DNA from: CAYZHV01 sp964478055
GTDB taxonomy: Bacteria > Spirochaetota > Spirochaetia > DSM-27196 > Alkalispirochaetaceae
Direction: 5' to 3'
DNA: 64,000 nucleotides
Assembly: GCA_964478055.1 (NCBI GenBank)
Contig: CAYZHV010000001.1
Span: 1-64,000, forward strand
Shown here in pieces: positions 31,488-39,321 of this stretch. The translations under genes and the position numbers were made by a program. The number at the start of each line of letters is the position of its first letter. The stretch's first letter is position 1. Under the pieces are notes generated by a model, which saw only the letters and a program-made list of their open reading frames with translations, did no database searches and was not told where the DNA came from.

Positions 31488-32258
31488 CTAGAAGCCTCGG
31501 GAGGCACCGCCCCCGCCGAACCCGCCGCCCCCGAATCCAGAGAAGCCTCCGGAGGGACGTCCTGAGCCGAAGCCACCGCCAAAGAAACCTCTGCCCCCGG
31601 TAAGAAAGAGGAGGGGCCAGAAAAGCCTCCCTCCCCCAAAGAAAAAGAGAAAGATTAGCAGATAGATTATGCGGCCGAGCCCACCGGAGCTTCCCCGGGA
31701 GCGGGAAAGTGAACGGGGTTGCTCCTGGGCTCCATACTCCCGCAGGTCGACCTGATACGCCTCGGCGATCTCGGCGCTCACCGCCTCCATGCCTCGAAGC
31801 AGGCCCGCGCCGTACTGCCCCTCTCGAAGAGCGGGAAGCACTGCTTCATCGAGAATTGCCCCGGCGGTTCCGTCGGTAATTGCCCCTTCGAGACCATAAC
31901 CGACCTCGATTCTCACCCGGCGCTCGCCCATGGCGAGGACGAGAAGGACCCCGTTGTCCTCCTCTCCAGAGCCGACTCCCCAAGCTTCCGCCAGGGCGAT
32001 GGAGTACTGCTCGATCGAGCCATAGGGCTCGATAGACTCCACAACAGCCACGGCAAGCTGAGCTCCCGTGGCCCGCTCTAGAGCCTCCGCGAGACGAGTC
32101 ATCTGCTGCTCCTCGGCGGAGCCAACCACTCCGGCGAAGTCGTTAACGTAGCCCCGAGGTTGGGGTAGCCCTTCTTGGGCAAAGAGAGCTCCCCCCAGAG
32201 TGATCAAGAGGACAAGCGTAACCAGGATCCGTCTCGAGTGCCGGGACTCTTTGTTCAT
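31488..32258 (-). CDS. TPM-domain (YgcG-like) membrane protein with Gly-rich tail
   Basis: 256 residues. A signal or anchor segment (ILVTLVLLITLGGALFAQ) is followed by the TPM domain: YVNDFAGVVGSAEEQQMTRLAEALERATGAQLAVAVVESIEPYGSIEQYSIALAEAWGVG, then DNGVLLVLAMGERRVRIEVGYGLEGAITD. A membrane helix (IIYLLIFLFFFGGG) and a Gly/Phe/Ser tail (GGFSGFGGGGFGGGGASRGF) end it. The TPM fold has been linked to phosphatase activity in plants and to photosystem or respiratory complex repair; in bacteria the role is open. ATG 32258 overlaps the preceding TGA as ATGA, so translation is coupled to the nucleotidyltransferase gene. LemA follows at 45 bases. Confidence 0.88.
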   Translation of the reverse strand: MNKESRHSRRILVTLVLLITLGGALFAQEGLPQPRGYVNDFAGVVGSAEEQQMTRLAEALERATGAQLAVAVVESIEPYGSIEQYSIALAEAWGVGSGEEDNGVLLVLAMGERRVRIEVGYGLEGAITDGTAGAILDEAVLPALREGQYGAGLLRGMEAVSAEIAEAYQVDLREYGAQEQPRSLSRSRGSSGGLGRIIYLLIFLFFFGGGRLFWPLLFLTGGRGFFGGGFGSGRPSGGFSGFGGGGFGGGGASRGF

Positions 32259-32974
32259 ACAGCTTCCCATCTATCCACGCCTTGTACGAGCTTCGCCAGC
32301 TCCAGCACAAGCCGGTGACTCAGTCCCCGCACCTCGAGCTTCTTTCCCTCTCGCAGGGCAAGAAGCTCTTCAAAGGGCGCGGGATCGAAGGAAAAGTGTT
32401 TTGCCAGTATTGGGAGCGCCGCCTCGCCGCTGCGAGCCTCTCTCTCAGGCTCAACGAGACGGAGAAGCCCCTTGAAAAGCACCTGCAGGGTGCCGTACCA
32501 GCGGGGGAGCTCTTTGGAGAGCACCCTCTTTCTGCCCCGGCCGCTAAGTACTAGCTGCCTGAGGGAGAAAAGGGAGCCCCGCAACTGCTGCTCCAGCTGC
32601 TGACGCAAATGGGTGTCCGAGAATTGAAGTTCTCCGGTCAAGTCACTGCCGTAGAGGGTAACGTGACGCTCTCGGATGTCGAGATACTCCATGGGAAAGA
32701 CATCTGCTCCCCTCCGGTACTCCTCTTCCGAGATCACCATCGGAGTAATTCGGCGTTTGTTCATCGTGCGCCGCCCCTCTTTCGCGAGCCGCTCGAGAAG
32801 CTCAGGTTGCGGTTCATCGAGAAGTATGAGAATGTTCACGTCCGACACGCCGGGGCGGTAGCTTCCGTCAGCGCCACTGCCGTAGAGAACCACCGAGGTG
32901 AGTCGGTCACCGAAAACGCTCTGAACAAGCGGGAGAAACTCGTCCCGAATTATGTCTTGGATCGATTTGTTCAT
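32255..32974 (-). CDS. Nucleotidyltransferase-domain protein
   Basis: 239 residues from the ATG at 32974 (MNKSIQDIIRDEFLPLV). The Pol-beta-type nucleotidyltransferase core is visible: VVLYGSGADGSYRPGVSDVNILILL at about 24-48, with GSG and the DVN pair in place of the usual GS...DxD, so the second acidic residue is changed to Asn. The remaining 180 residues are helical, similar to aminoglycoside-adenylyltransferase-like proteins. The missing acidic residue questions full catalytic power. The start has no clear ribosome site, and the frame is open further upstream. First gene of a three-gene operon with the TPM protein and LemA. Confidence 0.7.
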   Translation of the reverse strand: MNKSIQDIIRDEFLPLVQSVFGDRLTSVVLYGSGADGSYRPGVSDVNILILLDEPQPELLERLAKEGRRTMNKRRITPMVISEEEYRRGADVFPMEYLDIRERHVTLYGSDLTGELQFSDTHLRQQLEQQLRGSLFSLRQLVLSGRGRKRVLSKELPRWYGTLQVLFKGLLRLVEPEREARSGEAALPILAKHFSFDPAPFEELLALREGKKLEVRGLSHRLVLELAKLVQGVDRWEAV

Positions 32975-33104
32975 ATGTACCCGTACTCTAACGTTGGGGC
33001 CCCTTGGGTGCAACAGAAGCATCCACATTACGTCTCTGTAAGAATTCCGCAATGCTCCGGTAATCCTGCAGTGACAACCTTGCACACAGCAGAGGAGGAG
33101 TCAG

Positions 33105-33455
33105 TTGGAATCCGCGTTCGAACATCTTCGGATCTCCGTGATGGAAGACAAAGTTAATATAACGCTCCAAGGTGAGAGCGAAAGCATAGAGTTCGGAGGG
33201 ATAGCTCCCCTCCCCGTAGAGTCCGATGAGATCCCGGCTCAATTCTACAAGCTCAGCCCCTCGGAACGGCCGGAAGAATACGTCATCACTTTTGAGTTCG
33301 AATCTCCGGATGAGCACACTGGTCCCGCCCTTGCCCGACTCGACACAAACGTCAGAAATGTGCGACTCCGGCTCCACGACGACGGCTACCTTCTGGAAGG
33401 AGAGATATCGAGCTGGATCGCCTACACCGATGCCGTGCGTAGTCGCCTTTCCTAG
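33105..33455 (+). CDS. Small acidic hypothetical protein
   Basis: 116 residues. Strand-rich and acidic (VNITLQGESESIEFGGIAPLPVE, EYVITFEFESPDEHTG, NVRLRLHDDGYLLEGEISSWI), probably a compact beta protein. No family recognised. The TTG at 33105 is chosen because a strong AGGAGGAG lies 5 bases upstream; ATG at 33141 would also work. A minus-strand frame (32988-33377) overlaps but has no ribosome site. Divergent from the nucleotidyltransferase operon. Confidence 0.5.
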   Translation: MESAFEHLRISVMEDKVNITLQGESESIEFGGIAPLPVESDEIPAQFYKLSPSERPEEYVITFEFESPDEHTGPALARLDTNVRNVRLRLHDDGYLLEGEISSWIAYTDAVRSRLS

Positions 33456-33509
33456 CCCTCGTACGCTCAGAACCCGGAGCCCAAAAGGCCTCCTCAGGTG
33501 AAGGAGCGT

Positions 33510-34448
33510 CTATTCCTCCTCCTGAAACGGCTCGAAAAACCCTTCGACTCCGAGCAGAAGCCTCCGTGCCCGCCAATCAGGTATGAGAAAGACATACTCC
33601 GTCGTCGAGGAGACCACTGGATAGAGGTTGTTCTCATCCGGCGGATAGAGCTCGAGGCGCTCCTGCCCTTCGGTAGTGTCCAGGGTGACCGTGCCAAAAG
33701 GGGCCCCATCCGGCCTGTTATCGAGGAAGTTCTGGGCCTGCAGGCTCGCAAGCTCTTGTAGAAAGCTCTGTATCCGCTCCGGAGCGACACTTTCCGCTCC
33801 TTCGACCTGCCAGGTGGCGTCAATCTCTTCCAGGGGAGTCGCATCCTCTGGTGGTTCGGCGTTTACGATAGCGGTCAAGGTAATGGACGGGGAACCCGAT
33901 CCCGAGATCGACGCGCTTCGAATAGTCTCCGCCTCGATTGACGCCATGAGCTTGTTGCGAAACTCCGTCGCCTCCACGCTGGCGCGGTCTTTTACGCGCC
34001 TCGGAAGAAGCACCACCTCCGGTCGGCTGTTTACCCTACCGTAGACAGCGCTCCCGGCGGCGGCGTTCGCGCCCAGGCGCAGGCTGAGCACCTCCGTCCC
34101 TTCCTGCGCCAGGGAGAGCTGGTACGCCTCGGCTCCGGTCAGTCCGTACTGTTCGTAGTTGGAACGTCCGGAGATCACGTCCACTTCCCCCAGTTCTCGA
34201 AGGGAAGTGAGAAGCTCTCCAATCACCTCTTCGTCCCCGGGGTATCGCTCCGCGCCAACCTGCCAACTATCTCCCTCACGAAGAAGGGTGAGAGTCTCGT
34301 CACCCCGGCTAATTGTAATGGTGTCGATACCCTCCGGTACGGCCACAACCTCCAGGGTGTTCCTGCGAATCTCCCGAGTCTCCTGAAAGAGAAAAACCAG
34401 GGAGAGAACTACAAGCAGGCTTGCAAGCAGAATAGTCTTTCGATACAT
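33510..34448 (-). CDS. DUF4340-domain protein of the Gld-like ABC operon
   Basis: 312 residues. A single N-terminal membrane helix (ILLASLLVVLSLVFLF) anchors a periplasmic DUF4340-type domain: VPEGIDTITISRGDETLTLLREGDSWQVG, LLTSLRELGEVDVISGRSNYEQYGL, and a strand-rich C-terminal half. DUF4340 proteins regularly follow GldG-like genes in ABC operons. ATG 34448 and GTG 34451 both overlap the upstream TGA; ATG is preferred for its 7-base spacing from GGAG. Last gene of the four-gene operon. Function unknown, presumably a periplasmic partner of GldG. Confidence 0.8.
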   Translation of the reverse strand: MYRKTILLASLLVVLSLVFLFQETREIRRNTLEVVAVPEGIDTITISRGDETLTLLREGDSWQVGAERYPGDEEVIGELLTSLRELGEVDVISGRSNYEQYGLTGAEAYQLSLAQEGTEVLSLRLGANAAAGSAVYGRVNSRPEVVLLPRRVKDRASVEATEFRNKLMASIEAETIRSASISGSGSPSITLTAIVNAEPPEDATPLEEIDATWQVEGAESVAPERIQSFLQELASLQAQNFLDNRPDGAPFGTVTLDTTEGQERLELYPPDENNLYPVVSSTTEYVFLIPDWRARRLLLGVEGFFEPFQEEE

Positions 34449-36517
34449 CACGCTGCTCCTTCTCCGGAGAAGTGTTCCTTGATTCGGCGCCGACGAGCTC
34501 GGCGACGGGCCCAGATGACCAAGCCCAGGAGAACCACAAGAACGGGCAAGAGGACCGTGTTCACCACCCGGATGACCGCCCGAACCGACGCGGAAGTTGG
34601 CGCCAGGCGGGCCACGCCGAGCCCTTTGCTTCGCAACTCAGCAAAGCCGGGAGTTCCGTTTAGGTAGTCCACGGTGTTGAAGAGAAAGGTGCCGTTGGGG
34701 GTCCGGTTTTGCGGATCAAGGAGTTGGGCGGTCGTGGGCGAAGAGCTTCCGAGAACAAAGAGCCTTCCTTCCCTCACGCTTTCGAGCAGAAAATCCTCCG
34801 CCTGCTCCAGGGCAAGGCCGCTCTCCCCCTCCGCTTCCGGCTGGTCGCCGATCGGGTCCATATCCACCGGCTCCTCGAAGTAACTCCCGAAGGGACCTTC
34901 CACTAGGACCGCGAGGTTCTTTTCCCCGGTCTCAGCGCTGTCCGGAGCTCCCTGAATCCAGGGGCCCAACTCCTCCGGATCACCGACGGTCCAGGCGTTC
35001 GGAGAGCTCTGCAGGAGCACGGTTAGCTCCTGCTCCTCACCGACGGGCTCAGTCAGAAGCTCCGCGGTATTAAAAAGGATTATGTCCTCCAGTTGCCGGG
35101 TTATGACGTTATTTCGATTGAGGGAGTCCCCCTGGAGCAAGGGGGCTTGAAAGATCTGCTGTCGCCGTCCTCCTTGGGTAGCCACAAAGCTATCCTCGTC
35201 GAGGACGATCTGATCGCTCACGGTCACGCCATAATGCGTCAGAAGATCCTCGAGACCTGTCTCGTTTTGAGCCCAGCTGGGGCGAGCGCCTTGGGCAAGC
35301 GCCTGTTGAGGCGGTATTTGTTGAATGTAACTGTCCAGTAGCACCATAAGAGAGCCGCCACGGAGGAGGAACTGGTCGATCCTGTAGAGCGCCTCCTGGC
35401 TATACTGCTCGCTGGGACCGTTGATTACGAGCGTATCAACCCCTTCCGGCACGCTCGCCTCCCGCAGGTCGACCTCCTCGATTCGGTAGCGCGGGTCGAG
35501 AAGCTGCTGGAACGGAAGGGCGCCCCGCTGCCTGTCGTCCAGGGCTTTTTCGCCGTGGCCCGTTGCGTAGGCGATTACCGGGCTCGAAGAGACCAGCCCC
35601 CGCAAACCTTCGGTAAGACGTTCCCGCAGACTTTCCTCAGCCTCCAGTCGGTAACCGGCAAAGAGCGTTGAGAGTATGCGAACCGGTATTCGCTCGAACC
35701 TTTCTCCGTAGGAAAGGATCACTTCGAGGACCGCCTCCCGCTGACCACCGCCTTCGGTGTCCCAGGTGATACGGTTCATTCCGTACCGGTCGACCAGGGT
35801 GTCAATCTCACTGACCGTGCGAACCTCTTCGTAGTTGAACTCTAGCTTTCCGAAGTTGGCCTCGTTGAGTTCATCAAAGATCCCTTGGACTGTTTCCCGG
35901 ATCCCATCAAAACCCTCGATCTGAAGCTCCCCGAGAGCGGGAGAGGCGTAGAGCGTCATTTCCACGGGCTCCACTGCCCCGGCGAGGGTATCAACCTGGG
36001 TCACCGCGGACCGGATAGCCATCGTAAGGCGGTACTCCAGCCCAGCCGTATCGGTGAGCTCGTTGATTCGCTCCACAACGTTGCCATAGAGCACCGCCGC
36101 TCCCATGTAGACGCTCTTCGACTGGAACTGATCCGACCGGACCTCTTGAATCTCCACCGGCCGTATTCCGTACTGCTGCGCCTCTTGTTTGCCGGCGTCG
36201 GTGGTCACGTCTACGACCTCGTAGCTGAAGTGCTCATTCTCAGCCTGGTCGTACTCCCTGAGCAGATCGAGGAGGTACTGACGGGCGGAGTTGTAGGGAG
36301 CCGGAAGATCGGAAGAAAAGAAGACCTTTACTCGTAGGGGATCCTCGAGGATCGCGAGACTCTCCCGGCTGACCTGGGAGAGGCTATAGGCGTTCGTGGA
36401 GGTCATGTCCGCTCGGAAGAAGAAGTTACTGCTCACCAGATTGAGGGCAACCAGCACGAGAACGCCGAGGACCACGTTGATAGTTGTAACAGTGTGTTTG
36501 TTCAGCTTGGGAACCAT
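34448..36517 (-). CDS. GldG-family ABC transporter auxiliary protein
   Basis: 689 residues. TM1 near 13-33 (TINVVLGVLVLVALNLV) and a C-terminal TM near 648-668 (VNTVLLPVLVVLLGLVIWARRRARRRR). Between them lies a large periplasmic GldG/IFT52-like region: YSLSQVSRESLAILEDPLRVKVFFSSDLPAPYNSARQYLLDLLREYDQ is the hallmark start, and TLVINGPSEQYSQEALYRIDQFLLRGGSLMVLLD follows. In Bacteroidetes GldA/F/G belong to the gliding machinery; in other phyla the homologous ABC system has no defined cargo. AGGAGG lies 7 bases before the ATG; tightly coupled to both neighbours. Confidence 0.85.
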   Translation of the reverse strand: MVPKLNKHTVTTINVVLGVLVLVALNLVSSNFFFRADMTSTNAYSLSQVSRESLAILEDPLRVKVFFSSDLPAPYNSARQYLLDLLREYDQAENEHFSYEVVDVTTDAGKQEAQQYGIRPVEIQEVRSDQFQSKSVYMGAAVLYGNVVERINELTDTAGLEYRLTMAIRSAVTQVDTLAGAVEPVEMTLYASPALGELQIEGFDGIRETVQGIFDELNEANFGKLEFNYEEVRTVSEIDTLVDRYGMNRITWDTEGGGQREAVLEVILSYGERFERIPVRILSTLFAGYRLEAEESLRERLTEGLRGLVSSSPVIAYATGHGEKALDDRQRGALPFQQLLDPRYRIEEVDLREASVPEGVDTLVINGPSEQYSQEALYRIDQFLLRGGSLMVLLDSYIQQIPPQQALAQGARPSWAQNETGLEDLLTHYGVTVSDQIVLDEDSFVATQGGRRQQIFQAPLLQGDSLNRNNVITRQLEDIILFNTAELLTEPVGEEQELTVLLQSSPNAWTVGDPEELGPWIQGAPDSAETGEKNLAVLVEGPFGSYFEEPVDMDPIGDQPEAEGESGLALEQAEDFLLESVREGRLFVLGSSSPTTAQLLDPQNRTPNGTFLFNTVDYLNGTPGFAELRSKGLGVARLAPTSASVRAVIRVVNTVLLPVLVVLLGLVIWARRRARRRRIKEHFSGEGAA

Positions 36518-36521
36518 TCGG

Positions 36522-37250
36522 TTACCTCCTGGCGGTCAACGCTCTGTGGGAGAGCATTAGAAAGAAGACCGTGAGCGAAAGCAAATAGATCACTGATCGG
36601 GAATCCACCACACCTCTGGCAAAACCGTTGAAGTGGTAGGTTGAGCTTACGAACTGTACCAACCCCGCGATGCTTGCGGGCATAAGCACCACAAAGCTCT
36701 CGACGAAGGCGAGAGAGAGACTAATCACCAGGGCAACCACAAGGGCGACAATCTCGGACCGGGAGATGCTGGATGCAAAGACTCCGACCGCGGCATACGC
36801 CCCGGCAAGCAGAATCGCCCCTAGATAGCCGCCAACCACCGGTCCCGGGTCGAGACGCCCGACGGTGCCGACGGTGAAAGCGTAGAAGAGGGTTGGTACC
36901 AGCAGAAATATGGAGGTTACCCAGACCGCGAAAAACTTCCCACCAACTATATCGAGGGTTCGAAGCGGTAGGGTCGCCAGAATCTCGTAGGTCCCTCTCC
37001 GGCGCTCTTCGGCGATAAGCCGCATCGAGAGAGCCGGAATCACCACCGCCAGAAGCAGCGGAAGGGTCGAGAAGAACCGACGCAGCTCCGCCCGATCGTA
37101 GAGAAAGAAGACGGAGAAGAAGAGCAACGACGTCGCCACCAGAAAGACCACCGCAACGACGTAGGCTACGGGTGTTTGAAAGTAGGCGGAAAGCTCTCTC
37201 CGAAACAGAGCGTACATGCCTCTGCTACCGAACCGCTTCGGTGATTCCAT
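36522..37250 (-). CDS. ABC-2 type permease (GldF-like)
   Basis: 242 residues with six membrane helices (TPVAYVVAVVFLVATSLLFF, LPLLLAVVIPALSMRLIAEE, FFAVWVTSIFLLVPTLFYAF, VVGGYLGAILLAGAYAAVGVF, IVALVVALVISLSLAFVESF, SVIYLLSLTVFFLMLSHRAL). The ERRRGTYEILATLPL loop after helix 2 is typical of ABC-2/NosY/GldF permeases. ATG 37250 has AGGAGG 6 bases upstream, so the gene starts 26 bases inside the ATPase gene. It is the membrane half of the exporter with the ATPase at 37225. Confidence 0.9.
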   Translation of the reverse strand: MESPKRFGSRGMYALFRRELSAYFQTPVAYVVAVVFLVATSLLFFSVFFLYDRAELRRFFSTLPLLLAVVIPALSMRLIAEERRRGTYEILATLPLRTLDIVGGKFFAVWVTSIFLLVPTLFYAFTVGTVGRLDPGPVVGGYLGAILLAGAYAAVGVFASSISRSEIVALVVALVISLSLAFVESFVVLMPASIAGLVQFVSSTYHFNGFARGVVDSRSVIYLLSLTVFFLMLSHRALTARR

Positions 37251-38178
37251 CCTGTTCCTCCTGAGTCAGAGATTGAAAGAGCTGCTCCACGGAGGTTCGC
37301 TCTCTGGTCAGCTCATAGACCGTAAGATTTTCGGCGACCGCCAGTTTGAAGAGCTCCGGCCGGAGCTCCTGATTTCCGGGGGCCCGAATCTCGAGACTGG
37401 TCAGTCCAGGCTCTCCGGTGACAAGGCGGCAGTCCGCGACGCCGGAGAGGGCGGACACGCGTTTACGGATCTCCTCCGGAGCACCCCCAGCCACTGTGAG
37501 ACGCAGTAGCTGCTGCTCCTCGAGGGAGCCGCCAACGTCTCCCATGGGGCCGTCAAAGCGAATCCTCCCGCGATGAATAATGATCACCCGATCACAGAGC
37601 GCTTCGACTTCCTGCATGATATGAGTCGAGAGAATGACCGTCTTCGTTTTACTGATTTCCTTGATAAGCCTGCGAACTTCTATTATCTGGTTCGGGTCTA
37701 GGCCATTCGTGGGTTCGTCGAGGATTAGGAGCTCCGGGTCGTTGAGAAGAGTGTGCGCGAGACCGACCCGCTGCCGGTATCCCTTGGAGAGCTCCCGAAT
37801 GGGCTTATGCGCCTGCTCGGCGAGACCGCACTGCCGAATCACCGCAGGGACCCGCTCGATCGGGTCCACCCCGTGAACCCGTGCCTCATAAACCAGGTAG
37901 TCGTAGGCAAGCATGTCACCGTAGACCGGTGCGGACTCCGGAAGATAGCCGATAGTCCTCTTTGCTTCCACCGAGTCCGGATCAAAGGGCTTTCCGTCGA
38001 TGGTGACGCTTCCCCGAGTGGGCTCGAGATAACCGGTCATTATCCGCATGGTGGTGGTCTTGCCCGCACCATTCGGTCCCAGGAGCCCAACGATACCGCC
38101 CCGCTCGATGGTGAAGGTCGCGTCGTCCAAGGCTCTTACATCGCCGTATTCCTTGGCGACAGAGTCGAAGTGTACCAT
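37225..38178 (-). CDS. ABC transporter ATP-binding protein (GldA-like)
   Basis: 317 residues. Walker A is GLLGPNGAGKTTTMRIMTGYL (about 31-50), the Q-loop region TIGYLPESAPVYGDMLAYDYL, the signature ELSKGYRQRVGLAHTLLNDP, Walker B LLILDEPTNGLDP and the H-loop LSTHIMQEVEAL. The last 90 residues form the C-terminal domain common in ABC-2 exporters. It powers the permease at 36522. GAGGA 5 bases before the ATG. First gene of the four-gene operon. Confidence 0.93.
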   Translation of the reverse strand: MVHFDSVAKEYGDVRALDDATFTIERGGIVGLLGPNGAGKTTTMRIMTGYLEPTRGSVTIDGKPFDPDSVEAKRTIGYLPESAPVYGDMLAYDYLVYEARVHGVDPIERVPAVIRQCGLAEQAHKPIRELSKGYRQRVGLAHTLLNDPELLILDEPTNGLDPNQIIEVRRLIKEISKTKTVILSTHIMQEVEALCDRVIIIHRGRIRFDGPMGDVGGSLEEQQLLRLTVAGGAPEEIRKRVSALSGVADCRLVTGEPGLTSLEIRAPGNQELRPELFKLAVAENLTVYELTRERTSVEQLFQSLTQEEQDGITEAVR

Positions 38179-38268
38179 CTCGTTCCTCTTCTCGTATCAG
38201 TATGGTATGAGGAAATAGGTACAAAATAACGGGGGTCCGTTTCAAGGACGATTACAGATTTGTAATTG

Positions 38269-39255
38269 CTAACGACGATACGGTTCGAAGTCGTTGGAAA
38301 GCCGAATAAAAGGCGCCGGATCGATTATCTGCCCTCCGAGGGAGAGTTCGACGTGGACGTGAGTACCCGTGGCGATACCTGTCATGCCGACGGTCCCTAT
38401 TCTTTGCCCCGCCTGGACCCACTGGCCCTCCCGAACATCGATTCTGTTCATGTGGGCGTAGCTGGTCTCAAAGCCATATTTGTGCTCGATTACAACCTGG
38501 TTGCCGTAACCGTAGGGATCGAACTCGGCCCTTGTTACGGTCCCCTCGGCCATGGCGACCACGGGAGTACCTGTGAAATCCGCAACATCGAACCCTTTGT
38601 GAAGGTACCAGCTTCCCGTTATCGGGTGTATCGCGGGACCAAACTCCAGGGTGACGCGACCACGCCCCGCGACCACCGGCCACCGGTTCGGGATCTCATC
38701 CTTGACCCGGTCTATGACGCCGGCCCGCTTCGTCACTCCCGTCAGGAGATCCCGGCTCGCCCGCAGTCGGTCGACATCGGAGCTCAAGCTCGGTGTTCCC
38801 CCGCCACCAAGAGGCCCGATGAGCGTTTCGAGGTCCGAGGCCTCCGCAGCCAGATATCGCCTCAGATCATCGCCCTCTTCGTGCTCACCAATTTCGAGAT
38901 CCTCGAGGATGAGAACAACCTCCTCCACGGACTCCGTAAAGCCCTGCAACTCGTCCCGGAGCTCCTCGAGATCCACCATTGTCGCACTCACCCGCTCCTG
39001 GATCTGGGAAGCCTCGGAGTTCTCTCTCAGATGCTCCTGAGCAAGCGCGACGGTCCCGACAGTCATGGCAATGAGAAGAAGAGGAAGCGTGTAGATGATA
39101 AGAGCCGGTATTCTTAGCTCTCGTCCAGAAGCCGCGCCGTTGGGGAAGATCTTGATCGTTACACTTTCCCAAGGTCGGAGGATGCTGTCTGCTCTTCTAC
39201 GGAATAGACCCACTACGCTTCCTTTGATCGGCGAGTTATGCAGTAAGAATAACAT
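38269..39255 (-). CDS. M23-family peptidoglycan endopeptidase, membrane anchored
   Basis: About 328 residues. A membrane helix (IPALIIYTLPLLLIAMTVGTVALA) is followed by a coiled coil (about 75-150), then the M23 (LytM) domain: YLHKGFDVADFTGTPVVAMAEGTVT supplies the metal-binding H...D pair, and GTHVHVELSLGG the HxH motif. It would cut peptide cross-links in the periplasm. Because all metal ligands are present, it is probably an active hydrolase and not a degenerate activator. The start is unsure: ATG 39255, or GTG 39213 with GGAAG before it, or TTG 39303. It diverges from the 724-residue acyltransferase gene. Confidence 0.82.
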   Translation of the reverse strand: MLFLLHNSPIKGSVVGLFRRRADSILRPWESVTIKIFPNGAASGRELRIPALIIYTLPLLLIAMTVGTVALAQEHLRENSEASQIQERVSATMVDLEELRDELQGFTESVEEVVLILEDLEIGEHEEGDDLRRYLAAEASDLETLIGPLGGGGTPSLSSDVDRLRASRDLLTGVTKRAGVIDRVKDEIPNRWPVVAGRGRVTLEFGPAIHPITGSWYLHKGFDVADFTGTPVVAMAEGTVTRAEFDPYGYGNQVVIEHKYGFETSYAHMNRIDVREGQWVQAGQRIGTVGMTGIATGTHVHVELSLGGQIIDPAPFIRLSNDFEPYRR

Positions 39256-39284
39256 TTTCCCTGAATTTTTGCGAGTGCCCCCGG

Positions 39285-39313
39285 TTGAGACGCCCTTGGC
39301 CAAGGTCTATAGT
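39285..39313 (+). promoter_or_regulatory. Strong promoter of the acyltransferase fusion, -10 box 8 bases from ATG
   Basis: TTGAGA (39285-39290), a 17-base spacer and TATAGT (39308-39313), then 8 bases to ATG 39322. GAGAGG lies 2 bases before the ATG, too near to act as a ribosome site and around the expected transcription start. Confidence 0.65.
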
Positions 39314-39321
39314 GAGAGGCT

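Noticed and set aside
31488..31610. Gly/Phe-rich tail of the TPM protein as a relative of the FGS motif in the RND operon
   Set aside because: Such GGFGGGG tails are common in TPM-domain proteins and lack the EFSEGFG core, so similarity is compositional.
32988..33377. 129-residue minus-strand frame overlapping the 33105-33455 gene
   Set aside because: No ribosome site or start support, while the plus-strand frame has an ideal AGGAGGAG. The choice is not certain, so the plus-strand gene got only medium confidence.
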